A DNA stretch of 64,000 nt from Photobacterium sp. TY1-4 (GCF_025398175.1 NZ_CP099735.1:1860001-1924000), one strand, 5' to 3'; shown: positions 26,292 through 35,159, counted from the stretch's first letter. Notes: generated by a model not told the origin, from the letters alone. A program made the numbers and translations.

Positions 26292-27827
26292 ATGACCATT
26301 GCCATGCAAGATGTGCAATTGACGCTTTCGCACGGGAGCCTGCAAGTTGACCAGTGGGATATTGAACCCAGTCAGCATTGGATGATTTTCTCTGCTTATC
26401 AGCATTACGGGTCGCTATTGGGCCAGCTCTTGAGCGGAGAGCGAACTCCTGACGGCGGCGACATAACCGGATTGCCGGAGCGGGTCGGGGTGGTTTCTCT
26501 GGCGCAGCAGCAGGCGTTGCTGGACGCGGAGCTGGAGCAGGACGAAACGGATTATATCGACCAGATTGATTATGGTCATTCGGTCGAATACCTGATTGGT
26601 GAGTGTTGCCGGGACAGCGCTCAGGTGGAGCAACTGCTGGAGATGCTGGACTTGGTGCACCTGCGCAACAGCGGTTTTCGCCAGCTGTCGACCGGGGAGA
26701 CCCGACGTCTGATGCTGGCCCGGGCGCTGGCTGTCGATCCTCAGTTGCTGGTGCTCGATGATCCTTATGTCGGGCTGGATATAGCCCACCAGGAAAAGCT
26801 CTCCGCCTTACTGAGCAGTCTCTCCGAGCTGATGACGCTGATTTTGATCACTGCGCGCGAATCCCATATTCCCGATTGCATCACCCATATCGCGATGTTC
26901 AGTGAAACGTCCGCCACAGAGCGGGCGGGAAATGCTGGCGTGATGGCATTAAGCCCGGGGATGACGGTCGATGAATTCACCTCGCATCCGGTGCTGCGTC
27001 AGCTCGAAGCACTGTCGGCTGAGCGCAGTGATGCGGTGATGGCACTGATCCGCGAGCGTCAGCAACTTTTCCAACAGGCAAATCAGACGCAACTGACGCA
27101 CGCTCTGTCTCAAGAACAGCCACAACAGGGGCATACGCCGCTGGTGGCAATCCGTGACGGCAAAGTTGAGTATTTTGACCGGCTGATCTTCGACAAGGTG
27201 AACTGGCAGATTTTGCCGGGGCAGCACTGGCAGATCCGCGGGCCGAATGGCTGTGGTAAAAGTACCTTATTGGCGCTGATCTTAGGTGATCATCCGCAAT
27301 GTTATGCCAATGACATGACGGTACTGGGTTATCAGCGCGGCAGCGGTGAGAGCATCTGGGATATCAAGCGCCGGATCGGGGTGGTGTCATCCTCACTGCA
27401 TATGCAGTATCGCGTCAGTTGCAGCGCGCTGGAAGTGCTGTTATCCGGTTTTTATGACTCTATTGGCCTTTACGATCAGCCGTCGAAAACTCAGGTGCAG
27501 CAAGCCCGTGAGTGGCTGGCGATTCTGGCAATGGCGGATGAAGAACGCACCCCTTTTCGCGCCCTGGATTACGGCCAGCAGCGGTTATTGCTGATTGGGC
27601 GGGCCCTCATCAAACAGCCGGCGCTGTTGATCCTCGATGAACCCTACCAGGGACTGGACTTCGTCAACCGTAAGCTGGTGTATCAGGTGCTCAATATGAT
27701 CGCCGAAGAGCAGCTCAGCCAGCTGTTGTATGTGTCCCACCATCCGGAAGATAGCCTGTCGGCTATTCGTAATTACGTTGATTTTGTCCCCGAAGGTGAA
27801 GGGTATGCAGTGGTGGTTTCCGGCTGA
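26292..27827 (+). CDS. ModF-like protein with two ABC ATPase domains
   Basis: A 511-residue soluble double ATPase, resembling E. coli ModF of the molybdate locus. The second half has a normal Walker A (GPNGCGKST), the ModF-typical GESIWDIKRRIGVVSSSLH region, and Walker B (LLILDEP). The first half keeps its signature (LSTGETRRLMLARAL) and Walker B (LVLDDP) but its Walker A position (residues 34-41) reads SAYQHYGS, so it has lost the P-loop glycines and the lysine. It probably binds nucleotide in one site only. No modABC genes are in view. Confidence 0.87.
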   Translation: MTIAMQDVQLTLSHGSLQVDQWDIEPSQHWMIFSAYQHYGSLLGQLLSGERTPDGGDITGLPERVGVVSLAQQQALLDAELEQDETDYIDQIDYGHSVEYLIGECCRDSAQVEQLLEMLDLVHLRNSGFRQLSTGETRRLMLARALAVDPQLLVLDDPYVGLDIAHQEKLSALLSSLSELMTLILITARESHIPDCITHIAMFSETSATERAGNAGVMALSPGMTVDEFTSHPVLRQLEALSAERSDAVMALIRERQQLFQQANQTQLTHALSQEQPQQGHTPLVAIRDGKVEYFDRLIFDKVNWQILPGQHWQIRGPNGCGKSTLLALILGDHPQCYANDMTVLGYQRGSGESIWDIKRRIGVVSSSLHMQYRVSCSALEVLLSGFYDSIGLYDQPSKTQVQQAREWLAILAMADEERTPFRALDYGQQRLLLIGRALIKQPALLILDEPYQGLDFVNRKLVYQVLNMIAEEQLSQLLYVSHHPEDSLSAIRNYVDFVPEGEGYAVVVSG

Positions 27828-27981
27828 GTCAGTCTGAGTCTTTGAAAGACTGAATTGTCGGATTGGTGATCGAATGAACTGAAATAGAAGTGCTTTGTGA
27901 TTATGGTGTGCTGAATTTCTGGTGAAGCCGTGCATGAAGTGGTCAACGGATCTTCGCTGGCACTGAGAGATGAGAAGCAAC

Positions 27982-28308
27982 ATGAAGCAAAAATTACGTC
28001 AGTTGATTGAGTCCGTTCCCGAGTTGATGGAAACCGCGCAGGTATGCCGGGAGCTTGGTTTGCCAAACTTCTATATCGCCGGTGGAGCCATTACCCAGCT
28101 CATCTGGAATATCGCCAGGTGCCAGTCCGGCACCTGGCTGTGGATCATGAATCGTATTCCCGTGAATCGACATGTCGATCGTGGAGGATGCCGTAAAGTA
28201 TTCAACGAACTCGAACAGCATCCCCTGCGCTTTGAGATCATCGGCGCTTTGGGGAAATTCAGAAAGCGACGGATAAACACCTTTGAAGCTAATTGGCCTG
28301 CCGACTAA
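27982..28308 (+). pseudogene. Decayed nucleotidyltransferase (DUF925-like) fragment
   Basis: The first 40 or so residues (PELMETAQVCRELGLPNFYIAGGAITQLIWN) look like the N-terminus of the DUF925 nucleotidyltransferase-fold family, where a catalytic DxD region should follow. Instead a 10-bp inverted repeat (GCCAGGTGCC / GGCACCTGGC, 28114-28138) appears right after IWN and the rest shows no family likeness, and the frame ends at 108 residues against about 190 normally. A truncated remnant is the best reading. The assignment rests on a short stretch. Confidence 0.45.
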
Positions 28309-28738
28309 ATTTAGGTTTTCGGATGGCGATGACAATCAGGATGAGAATCAACAGGATATTCACGCCACCGAATATTGCTTCATTCATCAGGGCTGCTTCA
28401 AACCCCTGTTCGTCTTTGCCGAGCAGTTCAACGGAGCTTTGAATCGCCGGATACACAAAGAAAAAAGTGTTGAGCAGAATTCCCACGAAACCGATGAGTT
28501 TGATTTGGATCCAGCGCGCGCGCGGGATACCGCTCAGTAACACGCCGGTAAGTCCAGTGATACACATGGCGATAATCGTCAGATAAGTGGTGCTTTGAAG
28601 CACCCATTGGCGGTTCAGTGCGAGTGCCATCTGATTGGATTCCGGTACCAGCTCTCCCAGAAAGATATAGGTTGCAATACTGCCGAGAAAAATACACAGG
28701 CTGACGAGATGAATGGTTTTGAGGATCGATCGCAACAT
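28289..28738 (-). CDS. Four-TM membrane protein (DUF2269-like)
   Basis: A 149-residue inner-membrane protein with about four transmembrane segments and little outside them. It starts MLRSILKTIHLVSLCIFLGS, like the DUF2269/CopD-like small membrane families in which a first-helix histidine is common. The function is not known. ATG 28738 has a GGAGAA site. It is 54 bases after a MarR gene on the same strand, with a 16-bp palindrome in between, so the MarR protein probably controls it. Confidence 0.7.
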   Translation of the reverse strand: MLRSILKTIHLVSLCIFLGSIATYIFLGELVPESNQMALALNRQWVLQSTTYLTIIAMCITGLTGVLLSGIPRARWIQIKLIGFVGILLNTFFFVYPAIQSSVELLGKDEQGFEAALMNEAIFGGVNILLILILIVIAIRKPKFSRQAN

Positions 28739-28762
28739 AAGTTCTCCGTAACGTATTTAAGT

Positions 28763-28778
28763 GGTTAGCGCGCTAACC
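28763..28778. promoter_or_regulatory. SlyA/MarR-type operator upstream of the membrane protein
   Basis: A perfect 16-bp palindrome GGTTAGCG/CGCTAACC, with the TTAGC...GCTAA layout of SlyA-like operators. A near copy precedes the marR gene at 29220-29235. Confidence 0.75.
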
Positions 28779-28792
28779 TTTTGGTTAAAAAA

Positions 28793-29212
28793 TTATCGCA
28801 TGTTCATCAGAATTCTTTTCAAGAATACCTTCAGCTGTTCCGCTTCTTCCGATGTAAATTCTTTCAATGCTTTCTGATTAACCGAAATGGCTAAGTCGGG
28901 CAGCTCCAGCATCAATGTCCGTGCCGACTCCGTTAAATAGACTTTGATCATTCTTTGATCGGCGGCATCCCGTTCTTTGGTGATTAAGCCTTTATCGTGT
29001 AGCCGCTTGATCACCCCGGACATGGTTGGCTTATCGAAAAAAAGTGACTTGCCGATATCACTAATTACCTGGCCGTCTTGTTCGGTTAAACGTGCTAACA
29101 CGGACCATTGAGCCGGAGTCAGGTTATAAGGGCGGAGTAAGTTTTCGAGAGAATACTTCATCTCTCCGGCGGCTTTGTTCAGCAGAAAGCCAACGCTTGC
29201 ATCTAGTTTCAT
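28793..29212 (-). CDS. MarR/SlyA-family regulator
   Basis: A 139-residue MarR-family protein. The helix-turn-helix and wing are at about residues 48-95 (QVISDIGKSLFFDKPTMSGVIKRLHDKGLITKERDAADQR). Two matching TTAGnGCGCTAA palindromes flank the gene, one just upstream of its start and one before the next gene, so it probably represses both itself and the membrane protein. The ligand is not evident. Confidence 0.88.
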   Translation of the reverse strand: MKLDASVGFLLNKAAGEMKYSLENLLRPYNLTPAQWSVLARLTEQDGQVISDIGKSLFFDKPTMSGVIKRLHDKGLITKERDAADQRMIKVYLTESARTLMLELPDLAISVNQKALKEFTSEEAEQLKVFLKRILMNMR

Positions 29213-29219
29213 GGTTGAA

Positions 29220-29235
29220 GGTTAGTGCGCTAATT
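29220..29235. promoter_or_regulatory. SlyA/MarR-type operator upstream of marR
   Basis: GGTTAGTG/CGCTAATT, an imperfect copy of the palindrome at 28763-28778, lying only seven bases before the marR start. Fits autorepression. Confidence 0.65.
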
Positions 29236-29621
29236 AAATTTCTACAACTGGTGGTGTCGAATATGTGACTGTAATCACTCAATGAAATTGGCTTAGAACC
29301 TTAACTCGATTGCCTGACGATAAATGATCATGTGCGTCAGAAACCGTTGAACAGAAGGTTTTGTCATGTCGAATCATCATGTTGTGATGGGCCAATCGTT
29401 GAAACCTTGCACCATAGCTGAATGACCTGCTCGGGACATGGGTGAGTTCCGGTTGACTGCTGTTTGCTCTGCTTGTGAGTAGGTCTGGGTTTTTCTCTGC
29501 GATTATGAGCTAACGCACTGAATGTACATGTTTTGTATCATATCTTGTGCAGCAATGAAGGTGGCGTTGCGTGTCCGAAAGCAGAATGTCCACTGTCCTG
29601 TTACGTTTGATGGAGTGAATA
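29236..29621. other. Intergenic region without a clear gene
   Basis: No supported gene. A short minus-strand frame here overlaps the RDD gene start and has no ribosome site or recognisable relative. The GAGCTAACGCACTG stretch near 29508 partly resembles the TTAG/CTAA operator half-site but is not a palindrome. Confidence 0.4.
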
Positions 29622-30113
29622 ATGGAAGATCATAGTGTGGATACGGTAGAGAGTGATCATCTCGATTCGTTGGCGTTGGCGACAAAATGGTCACGGGTTG
29701 GTGCCTCCATAATTGATGGATTTTTGATTAGTATTGTCACTTTGCCGATTGCTTATCTGATGGGTGGTTTTGATGGTTTGAACCAAGAGCCTCCGGTGCA
29801 GATGTCCTATGAGTTACAAATTTTGTTGTTGGTCCTAGGCTTGTTATTTTACGCGGCGGTTAACTGGAAGCTGTTAGAAAGCAATGGCCAGTCCATCGGG
29901 AAAAAAGTACTGAACATTCGTATCGTTTATCTCAATGACGAGCAAGCAAGCAGAACCGACATTCTGGTTAAGCGCTACTTACCCTATCTATTATTTTCCT
30001 ATATTCCGTTCATCGGGCCATTGGTGAGCTTGATTAACTTGCTCTTTATTTTTGGAAAGCAGCGTCGTTGCCTGCATGATCGTATTGCAGGTACGAAAGT
30101 TGTAAAAGCATGA
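29622..30113 (+). CDS. RDD-family membrane protein
   Basis: A 163-residue protein of the RDD family. The first helix carries the Arg-then-Asp pair (WSRVGASIIDGFLISIV), and the family C-terminus reads KQRRCLHDRIAGTKVV. Two or three transmembrane segments are visible. Some family members have been linked to ion or small-molecule transport in the membrane, but the role of this one is not known. A TGGAGTG ribosome-like site precedes the ATG. It stands alone between a MarR gene and the histidine kinase. Confidence 0.85.
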   Translation: MEDHSVDTVESDHLDSLALATKWSRVGASIIDGFLISIVTLPIAYLMGGFDGLNQEPPVQMSYELQILLLVLGLLFYAAVNWKLLESNGQSIGKKVLNIRIVYLNDEQASRTDILVKRYLPYLLFSYIPFIGPLVSLINLLFIFGKQRRCLHDRIAGTKVVKA

Positions 30114-30189
30114 CTTGAATTAACAGTTGTTTGAAGAAAATAGAGCGTATTTAATAGCGACCAGAAGCTTAGCGGCTATTGACGGCTTG

Positions 30190-31662
30190 TCACTGGGCGT
30201 CTGGTTCCTGTTTCGGAATCCCAATACTCACCGTCAGCTGTAATGGCTGTGGCTGGCTAAACTGCAGGGTATATTGATTTTGCCGACAGATGTTGTCGAT
30301 GATCGACAGTCCGAGTCCGAAGCGCTTGCTACTGGTTCTTGAGGCATCAAGCTGAAACAGTGGCCGGGTGATTTTCGAGAGCTGCTCGTCACTGATCGGC
30401 TGAGTCAGCTGATTGGTGATGTCCAATTGGTACTGTTGGGAAACCCGCCGCCACCGGATATCGACGACACTGGCGTCGGGGCTGTAGAACAGGGCGTTAT
30501 CGAGTAAGTTGCTCAGAATGGTTTCTAAACTGAAGCGATCCGCCAGGAAAAACTCATGGGTTTCGCACTCAAGATGCAACCGCCGGGTAATATCGGGATA
30601 TTTGAACGTTAAATCAAGCTGCGTCTGATCCAGTAAATCGTTAATTGAGAGCGGCTCCAGGTCGACGTTCAATGCCAGTGATGATGTCCGTTGTAACAGC
30701 AGCAAATTTTCAACAATAGCCTTCATGCGCTTCGCAATGGCCAGGATATCGTGCTGGTAGGTTTTGCTGATGCGCTCATCATCCGGATAACGGATATACA
30801 CCTCACTTAAGGCGATCATTTCCGCCAGCGGCGTCTTGAGTTCGTGGGCGATATCACCGGTGATGCGTTTTTCGTTTTGGATCAGCTCGCGATTACTGCG
30901 AATGAAGGCATTGAGCTCACGCCGGATCGGCTCAATTTCTTCCACCCGAGTTTCCGGCTCAGGCAGGGCATCGACGGTCTTCTCGTTGTGTTCCAGATAG
31001 CGGAAGCTTTTCAGATCCTGATTCAGTTGCTCAAGGGGCTTGAGGCCACTGTGGATCAACACGATGGTGATATAGCGCATCAAGGCCATGGCAAACAGGA
31101 AGCAGCCAATCAGGAGTCCGTCGACGATCCACAGGAGTCGGTTGAGTCCTTGTGCCGACTCATAAATCGTCAGCGACACCGGGATCAGCTCGCCTTGTTC
31201 ACTCCTCGGCACAAAGGTGGATAAGGAAGCACGGCCCAGCTCGCCATTGGGTAGGGTGACTTCCACGACCTTGTCGGTTCCCAATGGCAGTTTGGGATGA
31301 ATTAAGTCGCCGTCCGGGTAGGGGGCCATTGTTGCTGAACGTTTGAGGGTCTGATTGTGCTGCCAGAACTGGAAAAAATGCGGATCTTCATCGCTTTGAT
31401 ATTCCGGCATAAATTGCTCATCAAAATCAAAGATTACTTGGTTATCTTTAATGATGACCTGGGATTTCAGATAGTTGGCTTTATTCAGCATTGATTGTTC
31501 AAACTGCTTTTCAACCCAATCATCCAGTCCGAGATCGACCGAGAGAAAGACGATGAATAAGATGGTGCCGAAAACGAGCGAGACCGAATTGACCAGATTG
31601 CGCTGAATGGAAGCAAACGGGCTGCCTTTGAGCAGCAGGGTGAAGGGGAGCTTGGCGGGCAT
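30190..31662 (-). CDS. Sensor histidine kinase
   Basis: About 490 residues: an N-terminal transmembrane helix, an acidic periplasmic domain (DFDEQFMPEYQSDEDPHF), a second helix (LIGCFLFAMALMRYITIVLI), then the H-box GDIAHELKTPLAEM, N-box LSNLLDNALFYSP and G-box RFGLGLSIIDN. It follows the response regulator gene closely and would be its partner. The acidic periplasmic stretch could sense cations or cationic peptides, as in PmrB, but this is inference. The start is uncertain; ATG 31662 is used, and upstream ATGs at 31704 and 31698 would overlap the regulator gene. Confidence 0.9.
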   Translation of the reverse strand: MPAKLPFTLLLKGSPFASIQRNLVNSVSLVFGTILFIVFLSVDLGLDDWVEKQFEQSMLNKANYLKSQVIIKDNQVIFDFDEQFMPEYQSDEDPHFFQFWQHNQTLKRSATMAPYPDGDLIHPKLPLGTDKVVEVTLPNGELGRASLSTFVPRSEQGELIPVSLTIYESAQGLNRLLWIVDGLLIGCFLFAMALMRYITIVLIHSGLKPLEQLNQDLKSFRYLEHNEKTVDALPEPETRVEEIEPIRRELNAFIRSNRELIQNEKRITGDIAHELKTPLAEMIALSEVYIRYPDDERISKTYQHDILAIAKRMKAIVENLLLLQRTSSLALNVDLEPLSINDLLDQTQLDLTFKYPDITRRLHLECETHEFFLADRFSLETILSNLLDNALFYSPDASVVDIRWRRVSQQYQLDITNQLTQPISDEQLSKITRPLFQLDASRTSSKRFGLGLSIIDNICRQNQYTLQFSQPQPLQLTVSIGIPKQEPDAQ

Positions 31663-31678
31663 GGCCTGTTCGCCTGCA

Positions 31679-32353
31679 TTACTGTTTCTGTGCCACATAA
31701 CCAAATCCCCGTTTGTTTTTTACTGGTAAGATGCCGTCAAAAGCGCGGACTTTTCGACGAATGGCTGAGATGTGCGCCTCAATCGTATTCTTTGATAAAA
31801 AGTCGAAATTACCGACAACGGCTTCGCTGATCTGCTCAACGTTGACGACCCGATTGGGGGCGCTGAACAGGCATTGCAGGATCCTGAACTCATTCGGGGT
31901 CAGCTCAATCTCCCGGGCCTGGTAAGAGAAGGTTTTTTCCGCGACATTGAGGCAGAATTCTCCCACTCTCAGGCACTGGTCGATATGCTCCAATTGACCC
32001 CGCCGCATGATGGTCAGCACCCGGGCGTGCAGTTCTTCAAACGAGAAGGGTTTGGTCAGATAATCATCGGCCCCTTGCAGCAGCCCTTCCACGCGATCCC
32101 GGGTTTCTGTTTTGGCGGATAAAATCAGGACCCGGGTTTGCTTCTTTTGCTGTCGCAGCGCATTGAGGATTTCCATGCCGCTGACATTGGGTAGCATCAA
32201 ATCAAGAATCATGACGTCATAGTGATTGTTGAGCGCCATGCTCAGCCCGTGTGAGCCATCGCCGGTATCATCGGTGGTAAATCCTAAATGATTCAACCCG
32301 ACCACCAGGCTACGACGCAGGGGTTCGGAGTCTTCGATAATCAGTAGTTTCAT
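31679..32353 (-). CDS. OmpR/PmrA-family response regulator
   Basis: A 224-residue regulator. The receiver domain has the phospho-acceptor D51 (LDLMLPN), an acidic pocket near residues 7-8 and K101 (LTKPF). A winged-helix DNA-binding domain (FSYQAREIELTPNEFRILQCL and NTIEAHISAIRRKVR) follows. It sits upstream of the histidine kinase and downstream of the dgkA and LTA-synthase-like genes, an arrangement that recalls polymyxin-resistance regulators such as CarR/PmrA of Vibrio. Whether it binds the CTTAAG pair at 34944-34960 is untested. Confidence 0.9.
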   Translation of the reverse strand: MKLLIIEDSEPLRRSLVVGLNHLGFTTDDTGDGSHGLSMALNNHYDVMILDLMLPNVSGMEILNALRQQKKQTRVLILSAKTETRDRVEGLLQGADDYLTKPFSFEELHARVLTIMRRGQLEHIDQCLRVGEFCLNVAEKTFSYQAREIELTPNEFRILQCLFSAPNRVVNVEQISEAVVGNFDFLSKNTIEAHISAIRRKVRAFDGILPVKNKRGFGYVAQKQ

Positions 32354-32470
32354 GGTCTCACCCTCTCAAATGTACGCAATATAAAGCATACGCCAGTTTG
32401 TGTTGAACGTTGACGGGTTTGGCAGGGTCTGGAGAGGCGGCGCTCCGACCTCGCGCAATAATGCGTGAGT

Positions 32471-32493
32471 CAAAAGCGGGCCTCCCCAGGCCC
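32471..32493 (-). terminator. Terminator after the LTA-synthase-like gene
   Basis: On the minus strand GGGCCT and AGGCCC form a short stem around GGGG, followed by GCTTTTG. It separates the transferase gene from the response regulator gene. Confidence 0.5.
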
Positions 32494-32514
32494 GGTGGGC
32501 AACAGCCCATCCAC

Positions 32515-34470
32515 TTATGGCTGATACCAGCCTTTCTCATAAGCCAAACTGCCGAAGTTGGCGTAGGCGTGTGCTTCTTTGGTCAGCCGGGCATCCGTTT
32601 GGGTCGGAACCAGGTTTTCGCTGTCCAGCAGGAAGGTTTGCGGCGTTTTATGCGGCTGGAAAACAATCGCTTTCCCGGCTTTTAAATAGGCGAAGTTTTT
32701 ATCATATTGCAACATTGCCCGCGGCTGATCGGCCTTTAGCGGCTGGGTAAAGTCATTGCCCAGCATCGGATGCTCGCCAGAAGCGCCGATGAAAGAGAGC
32801 AGCGTCGGTCCTAAATCGATCTGGCTGGCCAGGCGATTTTCGACTTTATGGGGGACATCCTGGCCAAAAATGACGGCCGGGATGCGAAAATGCCGGACCG
32901 GTACCAGGCTTGAGCCATGGACCCGGGAGTCATGGTCGGCGACGACAACAAACACCGTATCTTTCCAGTAATTGGACTGTTTGGCTTTGCGGATAAACTG
33001 CCCCAGCGCATAGTCCGAGTATTTCGCGGCGTTGTTACGCGTCTGCTTCGGACTGTCGTAAGGCGTGATTTTGCCATCCGGGTATTCGAACGGAGAGTGG
33101 TTCGACGAAGTAAAGACTAAGCTAAAGAACGGCTTGCCTTTTTCTTGCAACTGGGTGAACTCTTTGTCGGCCTGATCGTACAGGTCTTCATCGGAAGCAC
33201 CCCAGGACCCGGTGAAGTCGACTTTGTCAAAGTCAGCCCCTTCGACGATGTCTTGAAACCCATTGCCCAAAAAGAAGCTTTTCATGTTATCGAAATGGCT
33301 TTCGCCACCGTACACGAATTGGGTGTGATAGCCTTGCTGGGCAAGAAATCCGGCCAGGGTAAAGAAATTTTGCTGCGATTTCCCGAGCTTGACCACTGAG
33401 CGTGCGGCGGTCGGCGTGAAACCGGTCACCACGGCCTCAATCCCCCGAACTGAACGGGTGCCGGTCGCGTACATTTGGGTAAAGTTCCACCCTTCATCCA
33501 TCAGCTGATCAAGATTCGGCGTGAGCGGCAGGCCACCCAGTTTGCCGACGTAACGTGCCCCCAGGCTTTCTTGTAAAAGGATGACCAGGTTCTTTTTGCG
33601 CTGCGGAAATGGGCTGGTGTGCATCGTTTTCGTCGGCGCCAGCGGGTCGCCATAGTCCGCCTGCGAATCTTGCAGGGTCCGGCGCACTTCACTCAGCAGG
33701 GTTTGCGTGTCCATCGGGCCGTAGTAGTCAGCGCTCGACATTTCATTCTTCAATTGCTTGTTGGCGAATGCGACGGAGTAGGCTGAGTTCAGGCTTAAAT
33801 CATTCAGTAAGTGGTCATTGGAAAATGCAACCAAGGCCGGGTTGATCGGCCGGTGACCCAGGGTTCCGCGCGCGCCGAGCACCAACAGGCAAACCAGCAG
33901 CAATTGCAAGGTGATCTGCGACCAGAATGTTCCTTTGACCGCCGGGCGCCAGAGCCGGTTATACGCCAGTACCAGGGATTTGCCGGCCAGCCCCAAGACG
34001 AGCAGCGTGGTGACCATTTCCAGCTTATAACCGCCGAACAGCATCGAAAACACTTCTTTGGGGTAGATTAAGTAATCGATAAACAGTCGGTTGGGACGCA
34101 GGTCGTACTCAAGAATAAACGTGGGGGTGATGAGCTCGAAGAACAGCAGCAGTAAACTGCCGGCGACAAGATAGATCTTCAGCGGCAACCGCAGCAACCG
34201 GGTTTGATGAAGCAGGGTTGCGATGATCACCATCAGCAGCGCTGGGGCAAATAAATAGCCCAGGGCTGAGAAATCAATTCGTAATCCTCCGAGAAAGATC
34301 TGCTCGTAATCATTGACGGTAAAAACGCGCTCACTTTGCCAAATTGACAGCATGAAACGTGACAGGCTGAGGATCAATAAATCGATCAGCACAAAGCTGA
34401 GCAGGGGAAGCAGCGGTCCCAATTTGGTTTTGACACGTTGGCTGGTTGGTACGGTGATTACCTGATCCAC
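32515..34470 (-). CDS. LTA-synthase-family (sulfatase-fold) membrane transferase
   Basis: About 651 residues: five N-terminal transmembrane segments and a large periplasmic sulfatase-fold domain. The domain shows the metal-binding E in LLQESLGARY, the catalytic Thr in ATGTRSVRGIEA and the late metal ligands in ADHDSRVHG. It probably transfers phosphoglycerol or phosphoethanolamine to an envelope acceptor, which generates diacylglycerol and fits the upstream dgkA. I chose GTG 34470, since GGGGAG lies seven bases upstream; this overlaps the dgkA end by 13 bases and implies coupling. Confidence 0.88.
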   Translation of the reverse strand: MDQVITVPTSQRVKTKLGPLLPLLSFVLIDLLILSLSRFMLSIWQSERVFTVNDYEQIFLGGLRIDFSALGYLFAPALLMVIIATLLHQTRLLRLPLKIYLVAGSLLLLFFELITPTFILEYDLRPNRLFIDYLIYPKEVFSMLFGGYKLEMVTTLLVLGLAGKSLVLAYNRLWRPAVKGTFWSQITLQLLLVCLLVLGARGTLGHRPINPALVAFSNDHLLNDLSLNSAYSVAFANKQLKNEMSSADYYGPMDTQTLLSEVRRTLQDSQADYGDPLAPTKTMHTSPFPQRKKNLVILLQESLGARYVGKLGGLPLTPNLDQLMDEGWNFTQMYATGTRSVRGIEAVVTGFTPTAARSVVKLGKSQQNFFTLAGFLAQQGYHTQFVYGGESHFDNMKSFFLGNGFQDIVEGADFDKVDFTGSWGASDEDLYDQADKEFTQLQEKGKPFFSLVFTSSNHSPFEYPDGKITPYDSPKQTRNNAAKYSDYALGQFIRKAKQSNYWKDTVFVVVADHDSRVHGSSLVPVRHFRIPAVIFGQDVPHKVENRLASQIDLGPTLLSFIGASGEHPMLGNDFTQPLKADQPRAMLQYDKNFAYLKAGKAIVFQPHKTPQTFLLDSENLVPTQTDARLTKEAHAYANFGSLAYEKGWYQP

Positions 34471-34832
34471 AGGACAACTCCCCACACCAGGCACAGGCCG
34501 ATGAAACTGAACATCACTAACGCAGAGCCGATATTTTTGGCAATGCCGGACAGCGGGTGGTATTCCAGACTGATGCGATCGACCACCGCTTCAATGGCGG
34601 TATTGACCATCTCGGCGAACAGAACAAACAGCATGGAGAGTAGCAGCAACAAGGTATGCAGTGCGGGCAGATCGAGCCAGAAGGCGAACACGGTCAGCGG
34701 CAGGAATAGCAGCAGTTCTTGCTGAAATGCGGTTTCGTGGGTACACAGCCACTTAAAACCGTTATAACTATGGACAAAAGTGTACAGGACACGACGAATG
34801 CCAGTCCGTTTGACGAGAATTTCTTGTTGCAT
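34458..34832 (-). CDS. dgkA: Diacylglycerol kinase DgkA
   Basis: A 124-residue integral membrane kinase that phosphorylates diacylglycerol to phosphatidic acid in the inner membrane. It has three transmembrane helices, and the family signature EMVNTAIEAVVDR covers the active site. The length matches E. coli DgkA. It is the first gene of a likely operon with the LTA-synthase-like transferase, whose product would release diacylglycerol, so the two functions complement each other. Confidence 0.95.
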   Translation of the reverse strand: MQQEILVKRTGIRRVLYTFVHSYNGFKWLCTHETAFQQELLLFLPLTVFAFWLDLPALHTLLLLLSMLFVLFAEMVNTAIEAVVDRISLEYHPLSGIAKNIGSALVMFSFIGLCLVWGVVLWIR

Positions 34833-34943
34833 GTTTCGGGTACTCTGTGGTCAGCGCATTAATAAACGGATAAAAAAATTGGCGCATCATACCATCAAAA
34901 AAATGCTTTGATAGTTCAATCAGAGCAAGGGTGACTGAGAAAA

Positions 34944-34960
34944 CTTAAGATTCGCTTAAG
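34944..34960 (-). promoter_or_regulatory. CTTAAG-N5-CTTAAG box, candidate PmrA/OmpR-type site
   Basis: Two identical CTTAAG hexamers separated by five bases, with an 11-bp period, match the layout of PmrA-type boxes. It lies about 110 bases before the dgkA start and upstream of a response regulator cluster. A -10-like TATGAT lies closer to dgkA. Confidence 0.55.
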
Positions 34961-35103
34961 AAACCCTGAGCGTTTACTGAGATGACCCGTTCGCAGGGCC
35001 GGAGGGTCTTGGAATTGTGGGAAATATTGGCAGGCGCGGATCATGTGTTCGCCGACCTGCCGTGCGGTTTTTGGAAGATAATCGCTCAGCTTCCGCCAGA
35101 GTG

Positions 35104-35159
35104 AAGGTGCCGGTACCAAGGTGCCAATACCACGGTGCTAGTACCAAGGTGCCAATACG
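35104..35159. repeat. Four tandem 14-bp repeats
   Basis: The units are AAGGTGCCGGTACC, AAGGTGCCAATACC, ACGGTGCTAGTACC and AAGGTGCCAATACG. It is a small minisatellite upstream of the LysR stop. Confidence 0.85.

Noticed and set aside
29503..29694. 63-residue minus-strand frame upstream of and overlapping the RDD gene
   Set aside because: No ribosome site, and it runs through the RDD start region.
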